Shown: piece after piece, positions 17,841 through 27,188 of the stretch
Layout of the letters: every line of letters begins with the position of its first letter
Position numbering within the stretch: position 1 is the stretch's first letter
Assembly (NCBI GenBank): GCA_913047795.1
Contig: CAJWTS010000018.1
Span: 1 to 53,287 of the forward strand
DNA: 53,287 nt
Origin: an uncultured Verrucomicrobiota bacterium
GTDB lineage: Bacteria; Verrucomicrobiota; Kiritimatiellia; CAJWTS01
Reading direction: 5' to 3'
Translations under genes and position numbers: made by a program
Notes under the pieces: model-generated
Seen by the model: only the letters and a program-made list of their open reading frames with translations
Told to the model about the DNA's origin: nothing
Database searches by the model: none

Positions 17841-19005
17841 CGCAGCGCTCCTCACGGTCGGTATAGACCGCATCCCAGTTTTTAAAGACAGGTTCCAGCC
17901 CCTTCGCGCGCAACGCGTCGCAAAACGCGTCGACGGGACGTTCGTCGCTGATCTCGAATTGTCCGCCGTGCGGGTCCTGGTTCTCCGCATAGCCGCCGAC
18001 CGTGGTACGGCTGGCGATGCTCATTTTAGAAATGCCGACACCGGCGATGCCATCGCGGAAGCGGGCGCTCTCGCGGGTCGAGAGCACGAGCGGCACGTCG
18101 GGCAGGCAGATACGGAAGGCGAAGATGATCTGGGCCAGGAACGAATCGCCGACCGGATGCGCGGGCGCGTAGTCGCCGAGCTGCGGGCGGATACGTGGAA
18201 ACGAGACGGCGACACCGCTCTTCCAGTAGGTCTTGCGCAGGTGTGTCGTGTGGCGGAAGAGACTGAGTATATCGGGGACGGGTGGCGCGAGGCCGAGCAG
18301 CACGCCGAGTCCGACGGTGCGGATCCCGCCGGCGAGGGCCGCTGCGGGACCTGCCAAGCGCCGCATGAAGTCGTACTTCGGACCCCAGCGGTGGGTTGGG
18401 AAGTAGACCAGCGGATTATACGTTTCCTGGTACAGGGTCACGCTCGAGCAGCCGGCGCGGGACAGGTCGGCGTATTCCTCTTCCTTGAGCGTAAAGGTTT
18501 CGACCGCGACAAGGTCCATGTCGTCGGCAGCGAGGTCAACCGCGTGGCGCAGGTAGTTGAAGTCCGCTTCGCGGTGACGGTCCCCGGTGAGCAACAGTGT
18601 TTCGTCGAAGCCCATCGATTTGAGCGTCGCCAGCTCGCGCCGGATTTCTTCATCGCCCAATTTCACGCGCGGGCGCTCGCGATCCGAGGCGAATCCGCAA
18701 TAGGAGCAACCGCTGGAGCAATGATCGGCAAGATAAAGCGGAACATAGAGCGAAATAGTGTTGCCGAAGTGGCGCCGGGTCAGGTGTTGGGCGCGGCGGG
18801 CCATGCGCTCCAGGTAAGGCTGCGCGGCGGGCGAGATCAGGGCCGCAAAATCGGTGATATCAGGCGATTCTGATGCCAGCGCGGCCTCGACGCGCGCCGA
18901 TTGGGTGGTCTGCGCCGCATCGAGCCAGGGCGCCGGGTCGAGCCAGTCGGGCAGGCAAATCGCCTGGGCGCGTTCCAGATGCCGTTTTTCGGATGTTTTT
19001 TTCAT
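17803..19005 (-). CDS. thiH: 2-iminoacetate synthase (radical SAM)
   Basis: 400 residues. The radical SAM cluster motif is C96-SSG-C100-SY-C103. Flanking ThiH features are [16 protein letters not shown], the LLLTGDR strand, [23 protein letters not shown], and the C-terminal SRTTVGGY..N. The enzyme cleaves tyrosine to dehydroglycine for thiazole synthesis and belongs to the biotin/thiamine synthase family. HydG is similar but longer with an extra C-terminal CxxC cluster, which is absent. ThiG, ThiS and ThiC are not in the window, and no TPP riboswitch was seen upstream. The downstream gene is serine acetyltransferase, overlapping by 38 bp. Confidence 0.9.
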   Translation of the reverse strand: MKKTSEKRHLERAQAICLPDWLDPAPWLDAAQTTQSARVEAALASESPDITDFAALISPAAQPYLERMARRAQHLTRRHFGNTISLYVPLYLADHCSSGCSYCGFASDRERPRVKLGDEEIRRELATLKSMGFDETLLLTGDRHREADFNYLRHAVDLAADDMDLVAVETFTLKEEEYADLSRAGCSSVTLYQETYNPLVYFPTHRWGPKYDFMRRLAGPAAALAGGIRTVGLGVLLGLAPPVPDILSLFRHTTHLRKTYWKSGVAVSFPRIRPQLGDYAPAHPVGDSFLAQIIFAFRICLPDVPLVLSTRESARFRDGIAGVGISKMSIASRTTVGGYAENQDPHGGQFEISDERPVDAFCDALRAKGLEPVFKNWDAVYTDREERCDEAAQVARRVDA

Positions 19006-19387
19006 TTTCTACCGCCGCTAGGGCTTCCGCGAATCACTTTAGGAGGGGTCGCGACACGAGTCAAGGTGGGGGTCTGATGATCGTGTGCTGGAACGTTCTG
19101 AAATTTCGTACGCGAATTCGAACGGGGCAGCAATAGACAGAGGGCCTGGTACGTGGGAACGCGGTATTCGCTGCGAAAGAACGCGTTGTCTTTGCGATTC
19201 TTGAGATCTTTTGCGGTCAACCTTGCGTTGCAAGCGTTCTGAACCGCCACCGATGATAGCAAGATCGCGAGCTAACAAACACGCGGTTCCGGTGGGACCT
19301 GGGAAATTGCAGACGATTACGGACATGACGTTGTGAATGCCACGTTGCCGCATAGCGGGAAGTGGCGGAATGTGGAATAGGGATCGT
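19006..19387. other. Intergenic region, 382 bp, no gene recognised
   Basis: The region lies upstream of thiH and downstream of the flavin reductase gene, both on the minus strand. Short open frames exist but have no recognisable protein character. I looked for a TPP riboswitch (thi-box CTGAGA and the conserved ACCTGAT block) and tRNA genes on both strands and found none. It presumably carries the thiH promoter. Confidence 0.6.
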
Positions 19388-19867
19388 TCAGCCCGCGTAA
19401 TGCCAGGGCGTGTCTGTCATGACGAGTGGCAGGGCGTCGTTGCGCACTTCGGCTTCGACAACTTCCGCGATAATCAGCGCGTGGTCGCCGAATCCGTCCA
19501 CAATGCGCCGAATCCGACATTCCAGGTAGCCGATGGCGTCATTCAGTACGGGTGCCCCGGTTGTGCCGGGTGCGTGGGCCACGCTGTCGAGCCGCTTGTG
19601 CTCGTTACGCGTCGACTTTGCGAAGTGACGCAGGGTTTGCTGGCGGCGCTTGTCGATGAAATTGACGGAAAGGACGCGCTTTTTGCGTGCCAGCTTGAGT
19701 GACGCCGAGTCGCCGCGCACGCCGACGGCGATGACCGGCGGTGTCATCGAGACCTGGGTCAGCCAACTCCCGGTGAAGGCGCCCGCCGATGGTCCTGTGC
19801 CGACACCGATGACGTAGAGACCGTAGGGCACGTGGCGCAGCAGTTTGCGTTTGGCCGTCTCGTTCAC
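19388..19867 (-). CDS. Flavin reductase-like FMN-binding protein
   Basis: 159 residues from the GTG at 19867. The split-barrel FMN-binding fold is visible: KLLRHVPYGLYVIG, AGAFTGSWLTQVSMTPPVIAVGV, LKLARKKRVLSVNFIDK and the C-terminal GDHALIIAEVVEAEV. These proteins reduce or hold flavin and often supply a partner oxygenase or act as redox sensors. The frame is open to 19987, but that would enter dnaE and pass through its promoter, so GTG 19867 is preferred; an in-frame TTG near 19920 is another option. It is divergent from dnaE. Confidence 0.82.
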   Translation of the reverse strand: MNETAKRKLLRHVPYGLYVIGVGTGPSAGAFTGSWLTQVSMTPPVIAVGVRGDSASLKLARKKRVLSVNFIDKRRQQTLRHFAKSTRNEHKRLDSVAHAPGTTGAPVLNDAIGYLECRIRRIVDGFGDHALIIAEVVEAEVRNDALPLVMTDTPWHYAG

Positions 19868-19926
19868 TGGTGGCGGAGTGTGGCGCGTGGTCAGCGTCGG
19901 ATCAAGAGCGAAAGAAGCCAATTGTG

Positions 19927-19954
19927 TTGAACGATGTCGGCCCTGCGTTAGAAT
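19927..19954 (+). promoter_or_regulatory. dnaE promoter (leaderless geometry)
   Basis: TTGAAC (19927-19932) and TAGAAT (19949-19954) are 16 bp apart. The dnaE ATG starts 9 bp after the -10 box and there is no ribosome-binding site, so transcription probably begins at or just before the start codon. Confidence 0.6.
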
Positions 19955-19963
19955 GGCTGTGCC

Positions 19964-22900
19964 ATGAGTCGCGACTCCTTCGTCCACCTACATCTGCACA
20001 CACAGTACAGCTTGCTTGACGGCGCCTGCCGTGTGGACCGGCTCATGGATTCGGCCGAACAGCTCGGTATGCCGGCCCTCGCCATCACCGATCACGGCAA
20101 CATCTACGGCGCGATCGATTTCTATCAGCGCGCGCGCAAGAAAGGCATCAAGCCTATCATCGGCTGCGAGGTTTACGTTGCTCCCAACATGCGCGAGCGC
20201 ACGCGTACCGCCGATCGTAAAATGGATTACAATCATCTTGTTCTGTTGGCGGAGAACGAGACCGGCTATCGCAACCTGGTCAAGCTGGTCAGCGCCGGAC
20301 ACACGGACGGTTTCTACTACAAGCCACGCATCGACAAGGCGCTGTTGAACGAACATCGCGAAGGGCTGGTCGGTCTCTCCGCCTGCCTGGCCGGGGAGGT
20401 GGCCCAGTCGATCCTTAAGAACGGGACCTCGGAAGGGCTCAAGGCCGCGGGCGAACATGCCGAGATCCTGGGCAAGGGGAATTTCTATCTGGAGATGCAG
20501 GACCACACGCTCAGCGAGCAGCGCGAGGTGAATCGCGGCGTGCTCGAGTTGGCCCAGAAACTGGGGCTGCCCATGGTCGCCACCAATGACGTGCACTACC
20601 TTCAGAAAGACGATGCGCTGCCGCACGAGGTGCTGCTTTGCCTGCAGACACAGACGCTGCTGAGCGATCCGGATCGAATGCGTTATGGCCCCCACGAGTT
20701 CTACCTGAAAAGCGCCGAGGAAATGGCCGTGACATTTGGAGATGTTCCCGAGGCGTTGGCCAATACGCTCCAGATCGCCGACCGCTGTAACCTCGAGATT
20801 GAGTTCGGCAATGTGCGTTTTCCAGCCCCTGACGTGCCGGAGGGTTATACCCAGAAGTCGTACCTGACCAAGATCTGTGTCGACGGTATCAAGAAGCGCT
20901 ACGGTATCGAAGATCCCGATCGCCCCAAAAATGCAGAGGAAAAAGAGATCGTCGATCGGTTCAAATATGAACTGGGCGTGATTGAGCAGACCGGATTTAT
21001 CAACTACTTCCTGGTCGTCTGGGATTTCGTGCGCTTCGCCAAGGACAACAATATTCCCGTCGGCCCCGGCCGCGGATCGGGCGCGGGCAGCATCATGGCG
21101 TACGTGCTGGAGATCACCGCGGTCTGCCCGCTGCGCTACGGGCTCATCTTCGAGCGTTTCCTGAATCCGGAACGCATCTCGCCGCCGGACTTCGATATCG
21201 ACTTCTGCCAGTACCGTCGCGGAGAAGTGATCGAGTACGTGAAGCAAAAGTACGGCAAGGATCACTGCGCGCAGATCATCACTTTCGGAACGCTTGGCCC
21301 CAAGATGGCCATCCGCGATGTGGGCCGCGTGCTCGAAGTTTCTTACAGCGAATGCGACCGCCTGTCGAAGATGGTGCCTCCCGATCCCAATATGACGCTC
21401 AAGCTCGCGATCGAAAAGAGCCCGGAGCTGAAGCAAGAGTACGAGTCGAACGAAAACTGTCGCCGGATCATCGATTTCGGATTCAGCCTCGAGGGGCTCT
21501 GCCGCAACCCGGGTACGCACGCCGCCGGCGTCGTGATTGGCGATCGTCCGCTGACGGAAATCATTCCCGTATCGAAGGATAAGGACGGCGAGTTGATCAC
21601 GCAGTACACGATGGAGCCACTGAACGATATCGGGCTGCTCAAGATGGATTTCCTGGGGCTCAAGACGCTCTCCGTGCTCAAGGAGGCGGTCGACCTTATC
21701 AAGGAGCTACACGGCGTGGAGATCGACCTGGAGGCCCTTTCGCTGGAAGATCAGAAGACATTCGATCTGCTCAAGCGCGGCGAGACCGTCGGCGTGTTCC
21801 AGTTGGAAAGTTCGGGCATGCGAGACCTCGTGCGGCGTGTTGATGTCACCCATGTCGATCACCTGACGGCCATGATAGCGCTCTATCGGCCGGGGCCGAT
21901 GAAGATGCTGGACCCGTACGTTGATCGTAAGCTGGGTCGCGTGCCGGTGGAATACGAGCATGCCCTGCTCGAGCCAATTCTCGAGGAAACCTACGGCGTC
22001 ATGGTGTACCAGGAGCAGGTGCAGCGCGCGTCCAACGTGCTGGCCGGTTTCTCGCTGGGCCAGGGAGACGTGTTGCGGCGTGCCATGGGCAAGAAGAAGC
22101 CCGAGGAGATGAAGGCACTCAAAGAAGACTTTGTCAAAGGCTGCATGGAGACCAACGGGATCGCGGCGGCCAAGGCGGCTAATATTTTCGATACGCTTGA
22201 GAAGTTTGCGGGTTATGGATTCAACAAGTCGCATAGCGCCGCCTACGCGATCATTTGCTACCAGACGGCGTATTTGAAGGCGAACTACACGGCCGAGTTC
22301 ATGTCCGCCCTGCTTTCGTGCGACATCGGGAACGCGGACAAGCTCAACATTTTCGTTAACGAAGCGCGTAATATCGGCATCGAGATCAGGCCACCCGATG
22401 TCAACGAGAGCAGCGTGCGATTCCGTCCGGTCAGCGGCGCGATTCGTTTCGGGCTGGCCGGAATCAAGAACGTGGGCGAAGGCGCGTCACAGGAAATCGT
22501 TCGCGAGCGGGACCGCGGCGGGCCGTATTCGGGATTGATGGACCTTTGTTCGCGATTGGACGGGCAGCAGGTGAACAAGAAGGTCCTGGAGAGCCTCGTG
22601 CGCAGCGGTGCCTTCGATTCGATGGGCGCCCATCGCGCGCGTGTCTTCAACGGGATCGACTTTGCGATTCAGCGTACGGTTGCCGCCGCACGCGATCGCG
22701 CCGCCGGGCAGGCGTCGTTGTTCGACCTGATCGACGACGATGAGGCCGTGATCAACGAAGACGAAATCGTGGATTGCGATCCGTGGGGCGAGAGCGAACT
22801 GCTCGCTGCCGAAAAGGAGTTGCTCGGCCTCTACATGAGCGGCCACCCGTTGGCGCGTTATGAGGATCTGCTCAAGACGTACCAGATGAACACCGTGCAG

Positions 22901-23509
22901 GACCTGGCGGCGGCGGACGACCATTCCCTGACGCGAATCGGCGGCATCATCTCTGAGGTGCGCCTGCGCGTGACCAAGAAGGGCCAGGAGAGCATGGCGA
23001 TTGTCCAGCTCGCAGATCTTGATGGCACGGTCGAGGTGGTGGTTTTTCCGGAACCGTTTAAGCAGTTTGCCCAACACCTGACGGCCGACACCGTCGTCCT
23101 GGTCTGCGGTGAAATCATTTTGAAACAGGAAGAGGAGCCCAAGATTCACGCGCGCGAGATCTATCCTCTGCTTGACGCGCCCAAGATGTTCACCAAGCAC
23201 ATCGGCATTCGCGTCCCGTCCGCGCGTTCGGAGAATGGCATGTTGCAGAAAGTGAAGGATCTGCTGCGCATACATCCCGGACCCATACCCGTCGTGATCT
23301 GCCTCGAGTTCCCCACGGGGGAAAAGGTGCTTGTGGATACCGATACGTCCCTGCGTGTCATGCCCGGCCGGGACCTCGAGCGCAGCATCGAGGACTTGCT
23401 GGGGGACGGCAGCGTCCATACGGCCGTTAATCCGGACGCCTGTCGGCAGGCGGCCCCGGCTCGCCGCACCTACCGGCGCGACGGGAAGGGCGCCACGGCC
23501 GTGGCGTAG
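19964..23509 (+). CDS. dnaE: DNA polymerase III subunit alpha
   Basis: 1181 residues, normal DnaE1 size. The N-terminal PHP domain starts VHLHLHTQYSLLDGA; the palm carries GPGRGSGAGS (about 370) and the catalytic PDFDIDF with D411 and D413; then GVMVYQEQVQR, GYGFNKSHSAAYA (helix-hairpin-helix region) and a C-terminal OB fold (GGIISEVRLRVTKKGQ..MAIVQLADLDG). It is the replicative polymerase. PHP metal residues look intact (HLH, DHGN), so intrinsic 3'-5' editing is possible; this is inference. The gene has its own promoter and is followed 99 bp later by the AICAR transformylase gene. Confidence 0.98.
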   Translation: MSRDSFVHLHLHTQYSLLDGACRVDRLMDSAEQLGMPALAITDHGNIYGAIDFYQRARKKGIKPIIGCEVYVAPNMRERTRTADRKMDYNHLVLLAENETGYRNLVKLVSAGHTDGFYYKPRIDKALLNEHREGLVGLSACLAGEVAQSILKNGTSEGLKAAGEHAEILGKGNFYLEMQDHTLSEQREVNRGVLELAQKLGLPMVATNDVHYLQKDDALPHEVLLCLQTQTLLSDPDRMRYGPHEFYLKSAEEMAVTFGDVPEALANTLQIADRCNLEIEFGNVRFPAPDVPEGYTQKSYLTKICVDGIKKRYGIEDPDRPKNAEEKEIVDRFKYELGVIEQTGFINYFLVVWDFVRFAKDNNIPVGPGRGSGAGSIMAYVLEITAVCPLRYGLIFERFLNPERISPPDFDIDFCQYRRGEVIEYVKQKYGKDHCAQIITFGTLGPKMAIRDVGRVLEVSYSECDRLSKMVPPDPNMTLKLAIEKSPELKQEYESNENCRRIIDFGFSLEGLCRNPGTHAAGVVIGDRPLTEIIPVSKDKDGELITQYTMEPLNDIGLLKMDFLGLKTLSVLKEAVDLIKELHGVEIDLEALSLEDQKTFDLLKRGETVGVFQLESSGMRDLVRRVDVTHVDHLTAMIALYRPGPMKMLDPYVDRKLGRVPVEYEHALLEPILEETYGVMVYQEQVQRASNVLAGFSLGQGDVLRRAMGKKKPEEMKALKEDFVKGCMETNGIAAAKAANIFDTLEKFAGYGFNKSHSAAYAIICYQTAYLKANYTAEFMSALLSCDIGNADKLNIFVNEARNIGIEIRPPDVNESSVRFRPVSGAIRFGLAGIKNVGEGASQEIVRERDRGGPYSGLMDLCSRLDGQQVNKKVLESLVRSGAFDSMGAHRARVFNGIDFAIQRTVAAARDRAAGQASLFDLIDDDEAVINEDEIVDCDPWGESELLAAEKELLGLYMSGHPLARYEDLLKTYQMNTVQDLAAADDHSLTRIGGIISEVRLRVTKKGQESMAIVQLADLDGTVEVVVFPEPFKQFAQHLTADTVVLVCGEIILKQEEEPKIHAREIYPLLDAPKMFTKHIGIRVPSARSENGMLQKVKDLLRIHPGPIPVVICLEFPTGEKVLVDTDTSLRVMPGRDLERSIEDLLGDGSVHTAVNPDACRQAAPARRTYRRDGKGATAVA

Positions 23510-23608
23510 GCGTTTCTTGCACATTTATCGGGTTCCGGCTAAGACATAGCCGAACACAAGCGTCCCCACTACGTGACCCGACGGAGCCTTGCTACGGATC
23601 GATGAACG

Positions 23609-24874
23609 ATGACAGCTGACATGGCAACCCAGGACCTCAAGGCGGCGTACCGCACCATCATGGACGACCATTTTCCTCGGACGATGGAGATCAGCTTCGC
23701 GGATGACAACGACCGGCAGACGCTGGTTTTCGAGAAGGCGTCCTGGATGATCGACGGCGTCGACAAAGGCCTGCGCTACGGCGAGAACCCGGGGCAGGAG
23801 GCCGCGCTCTACCGGCTGCTTAACGGCAACCTGACCCTGGGCGGCATCACCTGTATCCAGTCCGGGCGTCATCTCGCCTCGGACATCGAATTGCTGCAGA
23901 GCGGCAAGCATCCGGGCAAGACCAATATCACGGATGCGGATAACGCGCTCAACATCTTGCGCTACCTGACCGACTCGCCCTGTGCGGTGATCGTGAAGCA
24001 CAATAACCCCTGCGGCGTTGCCCGTGCCGACTCGCTGGCGGATGCCTATGACCGCGCCAATATGGCCGATCGCGTCGCCGCCTTCGGCGGCGCCATCGCG
24101 CTCAATCGCGAGGTCGATCGCGAAACGGCGGAACTGATCTGCGAGAACTATGCCGAGGTCGTCGTGGCGCCCGCATTTGGCGAGGGTGTCCTGGATATCT
24201 TTGCGGCCAAAAAAAATCTGCGCGTGATGCGCATTGAGGACATGGCAAAGTTGGAGGCCTACGCCGGCGAACGTGTTGTCGATTTCAAATCCCTGATCGA
24301 CGGCGGCATCATCGTGCAGTGGTCGTTCGTGCCCGAGGCGCGCAAGGCCGGGGACCTGACGCTGGGAACCACCGCTTATAAGGATCAGACGTATACGATC
24401 GCTCGCGAACCCACGGCGCAGGAGTACGAAGACATGATCTTCGGCTGGCTCGTCGAGGCGGGCGTCACCAGCAACTCCGTTCTATATGTCAAAGACGGCG
24501 TCACGGTCGGGATCGGCACCGGCGAACAGGACCGGGTCGGCGTCGCGCAGATTGCGCGCGACAAGGCCTACCGCAAGCTCGCTGACCGTCTCTGCTGGGA
24601 GGCGCATCAGACACCGTACAACAATCTTGAGGATGCCGATGCGCGGGCCGAGATCGACGTTGAGACCGAACGGCAACGCGGCGGCCTGCCGGGTTGCGCG
24701 ATGGTTTCGGATGCGTTTTTCCCGTTTCGCGATGGCGTCGAGGTCGGCCTGCGCGAGGGGATCGCGGCCGTCATTCAACCAGGTGGTTCGCTGCGCGACT
24801 TCGAGGTCATTGAAGCCTGCAACGAAGCGGGCGCGACCATGGTCTTCACCGGGCAGCGTAGTTTTAAGCATTAG
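23609..24874 (+). CDS. Stand-alone AICAR transformylase (PurH C-terminal domain)
   Basis: 421 residues. It aligns with the formyltransferase half of PurH: LRYGENPGQEAALYR (about 55-69), IVKHNNPCGVA with the catalytic K130-H131 pair, SDAFFPFRDGVEVGLREG, AAVIQPGGSLRDFEVI and the terminal MVFTGQRSFKH. The about 200-residue MGS-like IMP cyclohydrolase domain that precedes it in the bifunctional enzyme is missing. It should transfer a formyl group from 10-formyl-THF to AICAR; ring closure would need a separate protein not seen here. It may be co-transcribed with dnaE upstream and the dehydrogenase gene 7 bp downstream. ATG 23621 is an alternative start. Confidence 0.88.
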   Translation: MTADMATQDLKAAYRTIMDDHFPRTMEISFADDNDRQTLVFEKASWMIDGVDKGLRYGENPGQEAALYRLLNGNLTLGGITCIQSGRHLASDIELLQSGKHPGKTNITDADNALNILRYLTDSPCAVIVKHNNPCGVARADSLADAYDRANMADRVAAFGGAIALNREVDRETAELICENYAEVVVAPAFGEGVLDIFAAKKNLRVMRIEDMAKLEAYAGERVVDFKSLIDGGIIVQWSFVPEARKAGDLTLGTTAYKDQTYTIAREPTAQEYEDMIFGWLVEAGVTSNSVLYVKDGVTVGIGTGEQDRVGVAQIARDKAYRKLADRLCWEAHQTPYNNLEDADARAEIDVETERQRGGLPGCAMVSDAFFPFRDGVEVGLREGIAAVIQPGGSLRDFEVIEACNEAGATMVFTGQRSFKH

Positions 24875-24881
24875 CAACACG

Positions 24882-25910
24882 ATGAACGCGATGGTTCTGA
24901 CCAATGTGCGCCGTCTGGAAATGCGCGAACTGCCTGAGCCGGATGAGGTGCAAGCCGGCGAGCTTCGCCTGAAGGTCAAATCAGTCGGGATCTGCGGGTC
25001 CGACGTTCACTACTATTCCAAGGGCCGCATCGGTTCGGTACCCGTCGAGTATCCGCATATCATGGGGCACGAGTTTTCGGGAGTTGTGGAAGAGGCCGGG
25101 TCCGACGTAGCCGGTTTCGAGATCGGTGAACTCGTGGCGGTTGATCCCGCGATCAGTTGTGGCGAATGCGCGCAGTGTCTGGCCGGGCGGCCAAACACCT
25201 GTGCCACGATCTGTTTCTTGAGTTGTCCCGGTGAGGCCGACGGTTGCCTCGCCGAAACGGTCGTGGTGCCGGCTGCGAATTGTTTTCGAACGGCGCTTTC
25301 GCCCGAGGAAGCGGCTCTGGCGGAACCGCTGTCGATCGGTGTCTACGCCGCGCAGCGTGTCGCGCAACAGCTCCCATCCGCGAATATTGCGATCCAGGGG
25401 GCGGGACCGATCGGTCTCGGCGTACTGGCCGCGAGCCGGTCGCTTGGTGCGACACGTCGGTACGTCTCGGATCCGCTGGCCTACCGGCGCGAGGCTGCCG
25501 GACGTCTCGAGGCGGAATGGACGGGCGCCCCGGAGGCCCTCGACGCGCTGGTGGACAATGACATGCAGGGGCTCTTCGATATCGTCATCGAGTGCTGCGG
25601 GCAACAGGACGCGCTCGACCAGGCGATGCGCATCCTCAAGCCGGGCGGCTGCCTGCTGATCGTCGGCATTCCCGAGGGTCAGCGCACATCGTTCAGCACG
25701 GATCTCATGCGCCGCAAGGAGATCACGATCCGCAACGTGCGGCGCCAGATCGATTGCATGCAGCCGGCGCTCGAATTACTCGCAAACGGAAGTTCAGCCT
25801 ATAGCTCGCTCGTCACGCATCGCTATGCGTTCGACGAAACGCCGGCGGCCTTCGAGACCGTGGCGCAGTACCGCGACGGCGTCATTAAGGCGATGGTCGA
25901 GATTGCCTGA
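24882..25910 (+). CDS. Zinc-dependent medium-chain alcohol/polyol dehydrogenase
   Basis: 342 residues from ATG 24882 (ATG 24891 also possible). Medium-chain dehydrogenase features: catalytic zinc ligands in SVGICGSDVHYY and IMGHEFSG, structural zinc loop CGECAQCLAGRPNTC, and the cofactor fold IAIQGAGPIGLGVLAASR. The HYYSKGRIG segment is typical of sorbitol/xylitol dehydrogenases. It probably oxidises a polyol or related alcohol with NAD(P)+. It sits between the transformylase gene (7 bp) and a small protein gene (12 bp), so it belongs to a multi-gene transcript. Confidence 0.88.
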   Translation: MNAMVLTNVRRLEMRELPEPDEVQAGELRLKVKSVGICGSDVHYYSKGRIGSVPVEYPHIMGHEFSGVVEEAGSDVAGFEIGELVAVDPAISCGECAQCLAGRPNTCATICFLSCPGEADGCLAETVVVPAANCFRTALSPEEAALAEPLSIGVYAAQRVAQQLPSANIAIQGAGPIGLGVLAASRSLGATRRYVSDPLAYRREAAGRLEAEWTGAPEALDALVDNDMQGLFDIVIECCGQQDALDQAMRILKPGGCLLIVGIPEGQRTSFSTDLMRRKEITIRNVRRQIDCMQPALELLANGSSAYSSLVTHRYAFDETPAAFETVAQYRDGVIKAMVEIA

Positions 25911-25922
25911 TCCCGGAGCGTC

Positions 25923-26222
25923 ATGACTGAATCAAATGATAATGCCTGTCCGCTGAGCCAGCGGGAGATCATCGACACCTATTTCATGGAGAACCGCTCG
26001 CGGATTCTCGATGTCGCCGCCTTTCTGGATCGCCTCGAACGCGCGCGGGTAAAAGACGCCGAAGACGATTTTCGATTTCGCGCGTTACGCGAAGCGATGC
26101 AGGCACTGGTTGGCGACTCCGCGACCCGCACCAAAGACATCCAGATGATCTTGAGCGACCCAAAAACCGACCTGTTGGACGAACGCGACCAGCAGAGCGC
26201 TGACGGCGCGGCGAGAGAATAA
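25923..26222 (+). CDS. Small acidic protein of unknown function upstream of EboB-like gene
   Basis: 99 residues, helical and charged, with no signal peptide, membrane helix or cysteine cluster (one Cys at position 9). Opening LSQREIIDTYFMENRSRILDVAAFLDRLERA reads like a conserved amphipathic-helix domain. It ends 3 bp before the EboB-like hydrolase, with a purine-rich site between, so the two are translated together. I think such small proteins often precede EboB-like TatD hydrolases, but that is memory, not a check. Function unknown. Confidence 0.75.
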   Translation: MTESNDNACPLSQREIIDTYFMENRSRILDVAAFLDRLERARVKDAEDDFRFRALREAMQALVGDSATRTKDIQMILSDPKTDLLDERDQQSADGAARE

Positions 26223-26225
26223 GGT

Positions 26226-27032
26226 ATGAACTGGATTGATCCACATGTGCACATGGTCTCGCGCACGACGACCGACTACGAGCAGATGGCGATGGCCGGC
26301 TGCGTGGCGCTTTCCGAACCTGCCTTCTGGGCCGGCTATGATCGATCCTCCGCGGCCGTCTTCCATGACTACTTCAATCACATCACAACCTTCGAGCCCC
26401 AACGCGCCGCCGATTACGGCATCGCGCATTACTGCTGGCTTTGCCTGAACCCGAAGGAGGGGGAGGACATGGGGTTGACGCGTGAAGTTCTCGCGTTCAT
26501 ACCGGAGTTTCTCGAACGTCCGACCGTGCTGGGCATCGGCGAGATCGGGCTGAACCGCGTGACGAAGCGTGAGATGGAAAGCTTTGTCGCGCATGTGGAC
26601 CTCGCGATGGAGCATGAGCAGTTGATCCTGATTCATACGCCGCATCTCGAGGATAAGTACAAGGGCACGCTCCAGATTGTCGAAGCCCTCAAGCGCGACT
26701 CACGTGTGACGCCGGATCGCGTGCTGATCGACCATGCCGAGGAGCACACGATCGACATGATTCGCGAGGCCGGGTTCTGGACCGGATTGACACTCTACCC
26801 GAACACCAAGATGGCGATGGACCGCGCGGTCGACATCGTTGAGATCTACGGCAGCGAACGCCTCTGCGTAAACTCCGCCTGTGACTGGGGCCCCAGTGTG
26901 CCGCTGGCCGTTCCCGCCTTCGCGATGGCCATGCGGCGTCGTGGGCACGGCGCGGAACTAATTGAGCAAATCGTTCACGCGAATCCCGCAGCGTTTTTCG
27001 GGCAGTGCCCGAAATTCGTGATTCCGGGTTAG
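26226..27032 (+). CDS. TatD-family metal-dependent hydrolase, EboB-like
   Basis: 268 residues, amidohydrolase TIM barrel. Metal-site motifs are IDPHVHM at the N-terminus, LGIGEIGL (Glu), [14 protein letters not shown] (His), LIDHAEEHT and [15 protein letters not shown] with the terminal Asp. The wording [18 protein letters not shown] and [10 protein letters not shown] matches the EboB family (ebo clusters export or traffic terpenoid and scytonemin-type products in other bacteria) more than DNase TatD. No other ebo gene is visible. It overlaps nothing and is followed by a hairpin. Substrate unknown. Confidence 0.85.
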   Translation: MNWIDPHVHMVSRTTTDYEQMAMAGCVALSEPAFWAGYDRSSAAVFHDYFNHITTFEPQRAADYGIAHYCWLCLNPKEGEDMGLTREVLAFIPEFLERPTVLGIGEIGLNRVTKREMESFVAHVDLAMEHEQLILIHTPHLEDKYKGTLQIVEALKRDSRVTPDRVLIDHAEEHTIDMIREAGFWTGLTLYPNTKMAMDRAVDIVEIYGSERLCVNSACDWGPSVPLAVPAFAMAMRRRGHGAELIEQIVHANPAAFFGQCPKFVIPG

Positions 27033-27036
27033 GCCG

Positions 27037-27053
27037 CGTGCTCCGGGAGCACG
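27037..27053. repeat. Short perfect inverted repeat after the TatD-like gene
   Basis: CGTGCTCC-G-GGAGCACG, a 17-bp palindrome about a central G, four bases after the stop. As RNA it would give a 6-bp stem with 5-nt loop. No T-run follows, so it is not a classical intrinsic terminator; it may stabilise the 3' end or mark the end of the transcript. Confidence 0.55.
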
Positions 27054-27188
27054 ATAGCCATGCACAGCCGTAAACACTGCATCTAAGGAATGCGCGAAGG
27101 TTGTCCGCTGGCGCAAGTCCGGTGAGTGTGTGGCGGATGGGCTCTGCATAAGCCGCCCTGGAAGACGGCGCTACAGTTTGGGTTGTGT

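Noticed and set aside
19006..19387. TPP riboswitch upstream of thiH
   Set aside because: No thi-box elements were found on the minus strand.
19988..21520. Long antisense open frame of 510 codons inside dnaE
   Set aside because: It is the complementary frame of a strongly conserved DnaE sequence and has no recognisable domain; a GC-rich codon bias produces such shadows.
27033..27188. Structured RNA or riboswitch between the TatD-like gene and folD
   Set aside because: Only a short palindrome is seen; both gene ends point into the region, so a 5' leader riboswitch is not expected.
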